The translations under genes were made by a program, and so were the position numbers. A DNA stretch of 64,000 nucleotides from Daphnia pulex. Its lineage: Eukaryota; Arthropoda; Branchiopoda; Diplostraca; Daphniidae. The notes beneath the pieces are model-generated. The model saw only the letters and a program-made list of their open reading frames with translations. It was not told the DNA's origin and searched no databases. Shown here piece by piece: positions 23,700 through 37,087 of the stretch (within the stretch, counting starts at the first letter, position 1; each line of letters opens with the position of its first letter). The DNA is taken from positions 4,712,001 through 4,776,000 of the forward strand of contig NC_060017.1 of assembly GCF_021134715.1 (NCBI RefSeq), given 5' to 3'.

Positions 23700-24852
23700 C
23701 TTGCCCTGTTGTTTAGATGGAGTGATCCACTCCTCGATGATGAGTGAGTTTATTCAAACGACGACTATAGAAAAACCCAGCCGACTACACTATTGCCCCA
23801 CTTTCCCCGTCGCCTGATAAAAAGAGCCTACTGATCTGGCACTCCCATTTCGAGCCAATCGCAGCAATCCCGACCGAAAAATATCCCACAACCTCACTGG
23901 CCAGCGCTTGCCAGACATTTGAGTGACACGTTGACAGGTTCGTGTTGACCCAACTGGTTGTGCAATGCAGGCTAGTATTATCTCTATCAAGTAAACCCAC
24001 ATTTCAACAATGAAAGGTAAAAGAAATGCGCTTGATATCATTACATACAAATAAACTGCCGTCTGTATAGCTTGGGGTCTGGCTTTTCTTATGTATATGC
24101 TTTATCCCTTATTCTCTTTTACTCATCTATATCAATAACCGCGTCTGTCTGCTGTGATGCTCATCGCATAGAAGTGAAAGCTGTTGAGCACTCTGATAAA
24201 AAAACCAGGCTCTTATATTTTCTTTCTCCGCATCTTTTAGGACTTTGTGTATTAGAGTAAACAATCGATAGATTTCGGTCGGCTATTTTTCGGCTTTTCC
24301 TTTGTAGATTTGGTTTTCTCCCGAGGTGGAACAACAAATAAGTTATATACTTGAAAGAGTTCAAAAACGGAAAATTGTTGTTTTTCTTTTTTTGTACATG
24401 TATCTCAGCTCGATGTTCGGAATAAACACACCACCACACGCTCACACATCATGGTGCAACATTATATAGATAATGAATCAGCAGAGAAGTATCATAGAAC
24501 ACTAACAGCTGCATTTTTTGTAGTTGGGAACAAGAGTAAGAGGAAGCCACAATGAACTCTCGGTTTCACATTTATCGTTTACCTACACATACAAATACAT
24601 ATACATATAGGATGGGGATGCTCTGTTTGAATACATGGATAGTCAAATCACGCCAACTTCATTCAAAGTCATTTTGTAATGAGGAGTATACAGTGGTCCA
24701 GTTCCCAAATTAAAAAAATAATAATGAGGATCAAAGATACAACAATAGAATGGAACGATTTTTCAATGGTTGCAATAAAAATAAAAAACAGACGCTCGCG
24801 GTCTTGATGAAGGAAGATAGTTAAAGCGGTTGCCAAGTCCGTTTTTCTCCTG
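23700..24852. other. Intergenic, nothing recognised
   Basis: Lies between aquaglyceroporins 3 and 2. It contains a GTATG/ATACA-rich patch near 24590-24615 and A-rich runs. I see no exon or RNA gene. Confidence 0.45.
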
Positions 24853-27800
24853 TTAATTCGACGTGGTAAAACCTGTTTGAAGAGAGACAAAAAAAAAAAG
24901 AATGTTGACGCCTTCATTAGTATCCATGTCTTTTTCCATTTTAAGCTCTTTGATAGGTATTAATGGCAGCAATAAAAAACGAATGAGGTTATAAATAGCA
25001 TTGGCGAGAGGAGAAAAGGAAAACCGAATAATCAAGCGCATTGATATTTTTAAATGCCCCCATCACCCAGGCGATGGCCACTTTGTAGCCTAACGTGTGT
25101 GTTGTGTCACTCACCCCTCCGATCAAAATTTTACAAAAGAGTTGGTGAAGATCTTATAATATCGATGTAGCGATCACTGCGTTATTAGAAACCTATACAT
25201 ACACATGTTGCAACATTTGAAATGATCAATTCCGGGTTAGATTCTATACACGAGGGGGAAAGCTCAAATTCTAATAGGAATGGATCGCCAAACTTACTCT
25301 CCATGTCCATGTTCTGGATCTTTTCTCCTCGCTCTTTGTTGAAATTCGCTCGTGGAACGGTGATGGGCACCACTTCGTCGCCTTCCTCCGGCCAATGAGC
25401 TTCGACAAAGGCGATGTAAATGAAGACCCCGAGGATAGCTCCGATGTGAGGGCCGACGATGGGTATCCAGAACCAGTTGTAATTGTTCCAGCTATAGACG
25501 AGCGAGTAGTTTAGATTCATTACGCTTGCAAACGGTGCGGCATGAAAGTTTGGAGGGATCTCTCATTACCTGAAAGATTGATCCCATCCGGCGATGAGAG
25601 TGATGAGACGGGGCGAAAGATCTCTGGCCGGATTGAGCGCGTAGCCGCAGTTGGCCCCGAAGCAAACGCCAATGCCCAGAATGGTGAATCCCACGTACAT
25701 TGGCACTAGGGCCGACGGAATTTGCGTGTTTTTCTTGTCCGTGATGGCGCAGATGCAGAGGAGTAGCAGCATGGTTCCCAAAATCTTTGACAAAAGTGGG
25801 ACGAAAGGTTCGGATAACATTCATGATTAGAGTTCAGGTCGATTTGTGTTGTTGTTGTTGTATTTTTTTAAAAATAGACAACACCTGGTCGCCAATCCCT
25901 CCAGCAATGGAGAGCCAAGGGGCCGGATAGGTGGAAAAAATGCCGGCCAAGCCCGGATCGTTGGCTTCATTGTTCATGTACAAAGTCCCGTTGTGGTTGG
26001 CGTTGCTGTAATATTCGATGGCATCTGCAACGGGCGAAGACGAGACCCAACAACACACAAAAGAAATGCGCATTTTTGAATTGTGTTATTAGCAGTTCGC
26101 AAAATGTCGCACGTACCGCTGTAGACTCCGAGGACGGAGGCGGCTGCGGCGAAGGCGCCCAGATACTGGGCCAGCATGTAGAAGAAAACTTTGATGATGG
26201 CAATACGACCAGCGCAGGCCATTGCCAACGTGACGGCCGGATTTAAATGAGCACCTGTCAAGTCGTAAATTGTAGCGTTATTTGTTTCGAGCCCCCGTGT
26301 TTCTTTCGACAGTGGAGAGTCTAATTTTAATATGGTAGGAAGAGGAACAAAATAAGTTACGTACCCGATACGCCCCCAGCAACCAAGACCCCCATCATGA
26401 CACCGACAGCCCAGCCCCAGTTGATGGAGAAAAAGTCTCCATTGGCTTCTTTTGAAAGTTTAGACTGGGCGACGCTGGCGTCACCAAAAAGCTGTTTTGA
26501 AAAATAAAAACAAAAACAAATTTGCAAATAAAACGGTTTCGGTTTAGTCACGTAGAGATTTTGGCAGGAGAAGTGTGAGTCACACGCACAAACATCCTAT
26601 TATAAGATATCGCTACCGCATTCTGATGTGGACGGAGAATCACACATTTGTATTTGCATTTATCGCCAACAGGATTAAGGAATCAAATAAATAAGCCTCT
26701 GTTGATAAGTCTTGCACTATATAAGCCACAGGGCTTAAACGCCCGAGTTGATTGCAAAGGATCAGTGGATGACTTGTAAGTTATTCTTGTCAGTAAATCC
26801 TGACAGACAGCCAGTGTCTAATACAAAGAGTGCTGCTGTTCGAAAACGGAAAATACAATTCCTAATCCCGTTGTTGATTTGACGTGTTTTCCACCCTTGA
26901 AAGTTTGTTTTGATACAACCTTAAAGTTATCTAAACCATGAAGAAATCGAGAAATTTTTAATCGTCGAACCCTGCTGGAAATAATTTATTTCTGATTGAT
27001 TTTGTCGATCGTGGGAATTGTTTTTTCGAAGAAAAAGCGTCTCGAAAACTTTCAATCCGTCGTCGGTTGTTTTTTTTTTGTTTTTGTCTTTTTTCATTTG
27101 GTAAAACTGTCACGCTGTGGTCTTGCGCGGGTCACGCTCTTCATTGCACAGTTCACGTTCTTGCGCATTCATTGACCACACCCTATAGAAGTTGAGGGGC
27201 GAGCGGCTCCATTCACGGAAAAACAGCCTTTAAAAAAAAAATTTAAAAGAAACAATAACAAAAACAACCGAGACGCGTTCAATAAACGTGACTCCCTGTA
27301 TGACTGCGTAAGGTCTAACCTATAGTATATGGTCCTCCCGCTGGCGGTTTGGTCACGTTCGTGAAATCAACAGTTTATCAAAACTAACACAACAAGTAAA
27401 ACAAAGAAATAAACGGCGTTTGTGGTGTTACGTAGAGAAACTTTCACGATTCAAAACTTGTGTGTGCGACAGTCGGGCCAGCAAACAATATTAACCATTC
27501 ACCCATTTTCATTCTTTACCAAGTAAAAATGATGTCAAGTACATAATAATAATGACCAAAAAATGTCACCCGTGATCGTCGTGTCAGAGCGCAACAACGA
27601 AATCTATGGCTAAGAATGAGAAAAGGGACTTACCACAAGAATGAAAGTGCCCAGGAATTCCGCCATAATCTCGCGGAGAAGTGGCGCCTCGACACGTATC
27701 ATTTTCATAAGTTTTGGGGCCATGGCACTCGGACTGCATAAAAGATAAAATAGTACATCAAGAGAGAAGAAAACAGAAATAAAAAAGAGACTTGTTGAAA

Positions 27801-30800
27801 TTTCTGAAAAATCCCGAACAAACAAACAAACAAAAACCAAGAGCCGGAATGTAGTATATACTTTTGTATAGCCCAGTTCACGATGTACTTCCTCCGCCAA
27901 CAAGTCATTGTATATCTTTGTTAGACTCGGAGGGAAGTTTGGAGCGAGGAAGTTGAGGATTTGATATTTCGATCTGATAAAATGGCGGGCTCTTTTGGGT
28001 GGGGGGGAATCGGAGAACCTCTTGCGGAAACGCACAATGAGCATCTGGCCAGATTCTGTCGATAGCTTTTAGAAGCCGCGAGAAAAACTGAAATCGGATG
28101 AAATGAGAAGCGCCATTTCCATCACGAGTCCAACATATATACACGTCGGGATTTTGAAACGTGAGACCATCTTATTCTCTCGATTGAAAATAGTGCGTTT
28201 CCAAACTCCGAAGCCCTAAGCTCGGGTTACGTCCGTCCGCCAAAACCCCAATTGAATTCGTTTGGGTTTTTATTTTCTTTTTAACGCTTCCCAGAGTCTG
28301 TGTACAAGCCCCCGTGTCTTCAATTGCCTGTCCGCGTATAAATTCGAAGCTCTATCGTAAGGAGAGAAGCAGGAAAACAAATCACAAACAAAGCTACCGG
28401 TTTTATTTCGTTAAAAGGAAAAAAAGGCGTGAAGAATATCCGCCCCCAGTAGTGGTGGTGGGCCATGGTGGTCAGCTATATCGGCGTGTAATTTGGGCGT
28501 TTACGTGCATCGTTGAACTTTTATTTTTCCCACCGAAATTGACACATGTTCTCTCTATCCGAATTCACGCCAGAATGAAAAGTGAAATAAAAAGAGAGAA
28601 ACGTGAATTCCATGTGCGCAAGTTGCAAGTCTTGGAAAGAGAAAAAGAAAACGGAAAGGACTCGGCGATCGTTCCTGATGGATGACGCCAAGAATTTATG
28701 ACAGCACGTTCCTCTCTGGAATTTCAAAAAGTCCCGCGCTCTTGGGAGCAGGTGGCGCCTGTCAGTGATCAATATACATAGGAAACGGAGCGCGCGCGTG
28801 TTTGAGCCGCGACGCCGGTCTCAAACGCGGCTGGGCTCACCTCCCGTGTTGTGTTGTTGGGTCCGCCTATGGAAAATCACAAACGGACGGTGAAAGCGCT
28901 CAACTGCAAACAAACCGGGCAACCCTTTTTTGTTTTGTTTCTATCGTGCCAACTTCCACGCAAATTTCGATTCTTAGATAACAAACGACAGCAACCTTCA
29001 ACTCGACAACGCCTCTGCTGCAATGGCATTGTGTTGTTGTTGTTGTTGTTATTGAATTCTGAATATGACCCAGTAAGAAATAATTATTTCAAAGTTGTTT
29101 TTTTACTTTTTAGAGCAAACAGCAACAGTTTGGAAAAGGAAACTTTCGAGATAACCCGATTGAACCGTCTCTCTCTTTTTTCAAATGGCGTTATAGTCCA
29201 CAGCGCGAGAAAAACTTAAAAACTAAAAATTTGATCCACTTGTTATTATTATATAAACTTACATAAAAAATCGTTACTCGACATTGAACTTTTTTTTCGT
29301 CCGTCAAACGACAGTCGACATTCACACGTCGTCGCCGTCTCGAGACGCAGTTTTTCAAACGAAAAATTTGGCGGGTAGGGAAATGGCTTTGGTCGAACCC
29401 CGTGCCCACGCCAATTTAGATATGGGGGGGGGGAGTGATGCAACTTTCTTTTTGGAGATGAGAGTTTCGTTGCTGTTGAAGCAATCTATTTTCAGATGTT
29501 TTGGAATGTGGAAGTGGACGGGTGGGGGCTAGCGCTTTTTTACATATATAAGATGCCACGAATAGATGAGAAGAGAGACACTGAATGGAGACGGACTCAA
29601 AGGAAAAACTGGATCTAGTCCGTCCGTGTAAAGAAGAAGAAAATAAAAAAAAGGAACTTGGGTCACACACAAAAGTCTGGAAAACAAATAGCTACGGGTC
29701 TCTCGTTCAATCGACGCACTTGCGCGTCTCTCCACAAAAATATGTGTCACACACACCCTGTTTGGTTAGTAATAATAATACCCTTTTTTTTTTTATTATG
29801 GCATTGACAACAACATGTGCGACCTAATTTGTTTTTTACCCGCCAGATTTTCTGGACCGGGCATATCTTTTTTTTTGAATTTGAAGGGTCGCCCATTTTC
29901 CCTGTATTCCTTTATAGCTAATTGTTTCAGGGCATCTTCTTCTTGATTTTCAAAAAAGGGAAAAGCGATCATGGGCGGTTGATAGGAGAGAATGTGGAGA
30001 TGGATCTTACCTTTAGAGGTGCTGCGGTTATTGTAGATTCTCTGCGGGATCAGATCGGGGCAGCACGGATGATGCACAACTGAACACTCAAGTTGCGGCA
30101 AGTCAAGTGTCCCCGCCACCGCCGCAGAGACCTCTCGCACTCCTCCTCCTCCTCCTGCCTCCCTTTTTTCTCCTCCCACCACCCTCCTCCCCACCCCCCA
30201 CCGTCCGCTCTCTGTGTCAGCTATACAGCACAGTGTTGACTCCCTGTTACTTTGGAATCCATCACATCTATCGGGCGAGTGTCAAAACGAGACGAACGGG
30301 AGGCCCCAGCAGAGTCCCGGTGGTCCCGCTATCACGCTCTCCCCTATACAGCAGACACTGAACGCAGTTCTCCCGTCTGTTTGCACAGATGGGTAGAGGC
30401 AGGGGGTTGAACGCAGCAGCAACGTTGGCCACGTTAAAACATGCGCAATCGTCCATACGTCCAATATCTCCGAGCTGAGAGACCGACCTTCAGACTCGGT
30501 TACTATCATCATGTGATATGAGGATGATAATCGTTTCTATTGACCCATCTTCTTTTCCCGATCCCCAAATCACTACCAAAATGAAAATGTTTAAAAAAGG
30601 AAAAGGATCGACTCTAATGCGCTCACAATCACCAAATCGAAAAATGATCCCCTCATTTTCTTTTTCAAGTGATTACACACGAGAATCAGCTGACATTGTA
30701 ACTGATGCGACCGGATAAAAATAAACTCTAATACCCCACCCCACTTCCGATGGATGGCATAAAGGGAAAAAAAAAACCCGGCAGGATTGGGTTGGATTGT

Positions 30801-31486
30801 GTCCCTCGGTGCGCATCTTGTGTGTTCCCTCGGTTACAATATATTTATCCGAGAGAGAGAGAGAGAAACGTAGAATACCAAAGGAAAAGTAGTTTTCAAA
30901 GCATATTATATGGAAGGGTTTTTTTTTTCAGGATCGTCACGCTACGAGTCGCTCAGCGAGCAACTGGGGAATAAAATCTGATTTGCGACCGACATGTAAG
31001 GGCGTTGGTCGTATGACAGAGGACTGGACACAATACTGAATGATCCGACGTCGTCGTCGTCTTCTGCCCGGGCAAAAATGACAGCGCCGCGTCCCATCGA
31101 TTCAACCAGAACAACTATATTGCCGGTGTCCCCCCAAAAAATAAATAAAAAGTGCCGATTGAGAGAATTCAACAGAATTTAAAAAAAGGAGAACAGAGAA
31201 TGAAAGGGTCAACCGGAATCACTACATTTGGACATATGTACGACCATAACCGGCAAAAGTGAAAAGAGAAAGAAATAATTTAAAACCAAATCAAAATGTA
31301 TTCAACTCACCGGAGGGAATTGGTGGGGGTCGACGATTCGATGGTTTCAGTCGATCTCCAGTGGTGACTGCGACGGTCATCCATGTCTTGCAGGATTTCC
31401 CGGCTGATGGGAAAGTGATGCGGATGGTGTCTCATCTGCTGCGGTTGAAGCGTCTCGTTGGCGTGTTGACGGCGATTAGTTTCCAT
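24853..31486 (-). CDS. Aquaglyceroporin 3 with remote N-terminal exon and optional 3' exon
   Basis: GLP-class channel (GAHLNPAVT; YALNPARDLSPR). Core exons 5' to 3': 27733-27634, 26491-26365, 26254-26117, 26024-25885, 25784-25570, 25491 onwards. Exon 25491 can run to a TAA at 25185, or be spliced at 25298|GTAAGT to 24872-24853, which gives the tail MESFTTSN. Upstream, 31486-31311 encodes a 58-codon exon (starts METNRRQHANETLQ) ending CG|GTGAGT in phase 2. The acceptor at 27733 needs exactly that phase, so the join reads SLRPSAMAPKL. An in-frame stop precedes the Met at 31486. Isoforms would be about 369 or 400 aa long, or 307 or 338 aa if translation begins at the Met at 27723. The His/Arg-rich N-terminal extension would be cytoplasmic. 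The core model is firm; the end exons are inferred. Confidence 0.8.
29796..30100 (-). other. Candidate alternative 5' exon and small ORF inside the long first intron of aquaglyceroporin 3
   Basis: A minus-strand donor CTCTAAAG|GTAAGATCC has its exon end at 30011. Spliced to 27733 it would put a stop before the Met at 27723, so it would be a 5' untranslated exon for the short isoform. Just downstream, an ORF from 29972 (starts MIAFPFFENQEEDALKQL) runs 58 codons to 29796, with a possible donor after LAG. I recognise no homologue. Confidence 0.25.
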
Positions 31487-34400
31487 GTTGGTCCCGATGA
31501 GATTCGTTTGCCTGTTGCTGACTTGCTGCCTCCGTTACTCAAACCGACACTGAAGGGTTAGCCAACTGTTTACCTGGGTAGATATAGACGGCCGGCCGGC
31601 CAAATGAGCAACCTCTCTCTCCCGATGAAACGTGTTCGCTCTTCTCGCTATGTACAATCCAGCGTGCGAGTGAGAGAAAGCCGCAAGAAGGGGAGGAGAT
31701 TGAAGAAAGAACGTGAGCTCCCCTATCACCCAACCCCCCTCGAGGTCTTCCAGCGCACAGGCCATCAAGGATAGACTCCAACCGAGCGCGTACAGGTAAA
31801 AAGGTCGCAAGCCCCATGGCAGCGTGACTCTTCTGGTACGAGTTTTGGCACAGCAGCCGAGTTCATCGCTAAGTGTGTGTGTGTTGTTACCTTCGTCTTA
31901 AATTTTTTTGCGCTCACCAAATGCGGAAGATGATCAGAATCCGCCGGATCTCCTGGAAGGAAACAACTTTCACGTGTTTTGATTTCCTTGTTGATTTTTT
32001 GACTTGACAATTTCTATTATTATAGAATTTTGCGGTCCGCTCTTTTTTGTTTTTCTCATTGTCGATGATGGATGATGAAAGTGTCACGGTAAGAAGAAGT
32101 AAAAAAGGAAAGGTTCAGCCTCGTAAATGTAATCACAAGTTGTTGCTTTACACGGCCGGCGGATGACGGCGGATGATGAGTTTTGAAATGTTGTTGTCTT
32201 TTGTTTTGTTTTTTTTGGTTTAATTCGGAAGAGGGAGAAAGGTTATATAAGATTTTTAACCAAGGTTATTATGTCTCTAATTCTTCTTCTGTCTATTCAC
32301 TTTTTAAATTGCGCTGATGTGCGAATTCATTGTTGGTCTGCGAGCTCGATCGTTTCTTTAATAACTACGGGCTAATACAAAAGCCATGGATCTCTTGATT
32401 GCTCGGCTTCAAGAGATTTGGCAATTTTAACCAACCGCTCCCATCGTATAGTTTCCTTTTAAAAGGCAAACGAAAGACTTTGGTGAAACACAACGCACAT
32501 CTCTCTTGTAATAAGGCAAAACAAAAATAGAACTAGCGGTTCAAAATGAAAATGAGACAATAAAGAAGCCGCGACGTTCTACATAATAATAACCAAATGA
32601 AATGCCCTTGATATTTTTTCTCGTCGAGCTATTCTTCTCATCCGCAGCGCTGAAGTTCGCCGCAATTAACCTGGAGCCGTGTTGGTGTTACACATGCAAA
32701 ACGGCGGATTGAAATAGAACAAGAAATAAGAAAGGGCCAGCAGAAAATATGTTTTTTTTTTTCTTTTTTAATTATTTTTATTTGAGAAAATTGGCCGGTC
32801 ATGATGATTTCTATAGAAAACTTTTTCCTCCAGCTTCTTTCTTCATCATCATCGCCACTCACTCGATCAACCTCCGCGTCTCTCGCAATTTAATTGGGGG
32901 GAGCGACACACCTGTTTTTTTCTATGCAACAACGTACAACACAAACGCAGTGCTGGGGATCAAGATAATATAGATCCTAATAGAATTGATCGCTGCCCGC
33001 TGAATAAAACGGACACGACCTAGGGAAACAAGTGAGGCAAACTTGTGTGGAAATCGCCCGGATCAAAATATACCGGAACCTCCCTCCTAATAGGGCTCGT
33101 TCTTTCTATACGTACACGAGAACAACTTTCTTGATTCGCATCGAGATAGTGTGTACACTCGTCTACGCACGCTGTGACACACATGACTTAAATGAGAGTC
33201 ACGTCAAGAATGTGGCACTCCTCGAAAAATAAAAAATAAAACGAGTTTGCGCGCGTCAGAACACAATCGCCAACAAGATCCAAATCTTTTACACCGGCGA
33301 GAGCGAGACTTTCACTTGCTGGGAAACTAACGTCTTCATTCTTTCAGACTGTTGTGTGTTTGAACGAATGACAAATGATTACAAACATGTGTGACTTTTT
33401 TTTTTAAATTCATTTGTTGATTTCTGGTAGATGATGTGCCAAAAAATTCTAGTGACGAATTCCGTGAATTGTTCATTGTTTTCCTCGAAGGCAATCCCGG
33501 CATCATGTACTATAGTTTGGTGCATTTCAAAAAAGGTGTGTACTCTCCGACTGATTTAGGCCGAGACACCAGCGCAACACACTCGCCCAGCAGGAGAAAT
33601 GGCATGACAAGTCCATTTATGGAAATCTCAAACTCAGGTTATACTATGTATAACTTGAAAGGAAAATAACCAAAAAGAGATGTTGGTATCCGATGAAAAC
33701 CACACAACATATTATTAGCAGACCACATATGCAGAGAGATCTTTGATTTCTTGTGCGCGACGCAGTTAATTGCAAAACTCAAGTTTTGATTTGTTTCGCT
33801 TCCATTCTGTTAATAAATGACTTGAAAGAAACGATTTAGGAAACGAGAAAAAGATCTACAGGAAACGGAGAACGACAACAAAGTTTCAGACTGTGCACTT
33901 TGTACATTGCGCCAAAGTTATCCAAGCGGGTGGTGTTCAACATTGAAATAAAGCGAAAGAAATTCAAATGTTGACCTTGTCATTCTTTCTTCCGGAGCCG
34001 GATGAACTAGTCTAAAAAACATTCCCCCCTACCAGCTCCGAATAGTTTCGTCTGTCGGGATAGAAAACAATCAAAGATTTGGAAAATGATATAGCGTGAC
34101 TATGTGGAAATTGAATACACACACACACACACAAAAATAAGTAATTGGCCTTGAAATTGACGCTGAGAATGCAAAGTTAAAGTTGAGCTTAGTTAGCGGG
34201 GGAAATTGCTCCGCGGCACGTGCGGTGTCCGTCGTCCGCTCGGTATTTAATAAGTTGATAGTGCGCGGGCCCGTCATTGTCTGCTGGTTTTATCAGTGAC
34301 GATAACAATAAAAAAATCGAGTTCCGTCTCGCATTACCCGCAACGGGTTCTTCATTAATGCCCGACCATTCAAACCGATTCAAGATTCAATAAGTTGTTT

Positions 34401-37087
34401 TCCGATCGAAAAAATAAGCCAGACAGCTAGCGACTCGATCCGCATTCAGCACTGGCTGCTGTTGTGTGGTAATTGATGCCAAATGAACTCGCCGTTAGCG
34501 ATGAACGTTTCTCTTCGGAGAAGAAAACAACAACAACAACAACAACAAATAGCAAAATGAAGAAACAGGGGAACCACCTTTGCTTGTTACTTGGAACACA
34601 AGCAAGCCACCGGCTAGCCTAACATGGTTATTCGTTCAACGTGGAATTATTCAGGGGGGAAAAACCGATGTCGCCATACCAACGGGTTGAAAACCCCAGA
34701 AGAATTTGCATGATTACATTTTCCTTTATGGCTATCTTTCGTGTTGGTTGGCTGTTTATCATTTCAAAGGCGAATATATAAATTTCGGTCAGTGAAAAAT
34801 GTGCAGACAGCAGCTTAGAATGTTTAAATTTCTGGTCCGAAAAGATGTTTGACGTACATATTGAAATATTGTTATCTGTGTCTGAATTGTTTGGACGTCG
34901 ATCGTCATTGATCGACTCGAATTTTTTTTTATTTTAAAATGGTGAAATCAAGAGTAGACTCGTTGCACTTTCATTATCGGCTGGGAATTCACGACTCAAT
35001 GTTTGATTGCGTCGTTCAAACATATGAACAAACGATCTGACTTTTTAAAGTTAGCTGTTTGCGGGTGGCACACATTCTAATTTGTTTCATTTGTCGTCCT
35101 GATGCAGCCGTTCACAGTCTATAGGACATGATGTAATTTTGTTATTAGATACGTGTATGGCTGACCAGCCAGTGACCCAATAATATGAGGGGACTTTGGT
35201 ATGAGACATTAGTGCCGTTCGTTTGTTTATTGATTAAAAAACCTGTGCATGATTCTCTGCTGCCCATATGTCATACGGGTGGTGTTTACAATACCGACTC
35301 GAGTTTTCGACATCCTCTCTGTTTAATTTATCCGTAGAAATTCGACGAGAGATACCCCAACACACGTAGACTCCATACATATAGTGAGTTTCCGTGATAG
35401 GAATGTCAATGTAATAAGACGGACGTTGTAAAGGATGTCGCCACTCTATTTTACTGGAAAGAGTAGGGCGTGTCAACATAGCTAATTAAAAAGGAAATGT
35501 TTCCTATTGCCCTTGAAAGATATGGAGAGCCCCTTCAATAATACTTGTGGCGTGTTCTCGTTGATTATTATAACAATCTCGCGATGAGAAAATATAATAA
35601 CGCCAAAGCTAAATCAGTTTCTCTGCTGGCGAGGGTTTCTCGACCTTTTCTTGACATTTTTCAACGTATACGTAGTGCTGGCCTTGCTGCTGCTTCCCGA
35701 ATGAGACTCAAAGAGAGAGATACAATCTGTTGGCGTGAAAAAAGGAATTCGCCATTTCACGATTCTCATTCGTGTGTTATCACCGGCGGCGTTTTTATGC
35801 AGCAACAGCACCGACAGATGAAATCTCCGCCTTTACGTCATCGTCATGCATCTTCTGGAGCCCTGCATCAATTCTCTTTCGTTTTATTTGTATAGAACGC
35901 CGACAAAATGTGTCCTCGATTACGCAACCTTCGCCGCCCCTCGCAGTTTGCGAATTCGGCATATTATTAAGCGTGGGCGTGAATAGCGGCCCAGCAGCGT
36001 GTAAACCGGTACGTTACGTTCGTCACAATAACTCGAACGGAACGCCATTGCGTGTTGTGCGGGACTGTCCTTGTTTAAATTTTGAGAATTCTTCATTCGA
36101 CGACTGCGTGTTGAAGGCTTGTTGAATACATCATACATTATTCAAATATTTGAACGGATTGCGAGAGATATCTTATTGCATTGTTTTTTCCCCCACCATC
36201 GGCACCTTGAAATTTCAGTTCATTTTAAATGGTAATAGACAACGGTTCTTTTATATGAGCGATGACATAGAAATGCATAATACGCATAGAAACAATAATA
36301 AGAGGCAAACCATTTTGTGTTACTACATAAACTGTGTGGCTGGTCGTTTTCGAATTTTTACGGGCCTTTTCAGACACGATTGGAAGGCCACTTAACTACA
36401 CATATAAAGGAGATGAAATTGTTTCAAACGAGTCTTTCGTTCAATTACGCTTGTGTTTAGAGCGCGGTCTCATTTACATGTGATGCGTTTCCTATTGCTG
36501 CAGCTGACCTCTAATTTCAATCTGTCTATGACCTTTTCCGTCTATTTATTTTACATCTCCCCAACCTCTCCGAACGGACTAAATATATAGGGCAGGCATA
36601 TGTGTGTTATCGTGGGGATGAATCTGAAATATTATGCGGGTCTTAAAACTTGACAGAAGCCAGGGGAGTGTATATACTACATTATATCTGATGGGAAATT
36701 TATCTTCTTCTTTGGTTTCCCCCCACTGACATCCTGTTGTAAGTATTCTTGACTTTGAACCATTTTCTCTGTTGGTTTAGAAGATTGAAAACAATCTATT
36801 ATTGCCTACGTAAATCCCCAGTGACAGTATAATAAACGAATTAAGGTTTGGCTCTTTTCGAAAAGATAACACCAGCAAAGTATTATAGAAAGAGGCCGAA
36901 AGAAAATGGAAAGAAGACAAATGAAACGGTCGCCCGTTTTATATTTTCCTTTTTGTCAGCGATGATCTGCCGCGGAGATCGAACGTCACCAGCAGTTTGC
37001 CCCTATAAATATTTGTGGTAACAGCCACGATGATTTGAGGAAATGGATGAGCTAGTCGTAAGACATGATGGCGGAATAGCTTCTCGG
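31487..37087. other. Intergenic, nothing firm
   Basis: From the first exon of aquaglyceroporin 3 to the synaptotagmin-like stop. It contains simple sequence, e.g. (CAA)n near 34526-34549, and short random frames. A plus-strand frame near 33433-33535 reads LFIVFLEGNPGIMYY, too little to call. No RNA gene was seen. Confidence 0.45.

Noticed and set aside
27734..28044. In-frame upstream extension of aquaglyceroporin 3 beyond the Met at 27723
   Set aside because: A clear pyrimidine tract and TTTTATGCAG acceptor at 27734 mark it as intron, and the extension resembles no protein.
33433..33535. Plus-strand frame LFIVFLEGNPGIMYY that recalls the GNPG motif of lipid-droplet hydrolases, with an acceptor-like TTCTGGTAG before it
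   Set aside because: Only about 35 codons match loosely and no flanking exon could be found. It is too weak to call even a gene fragment.
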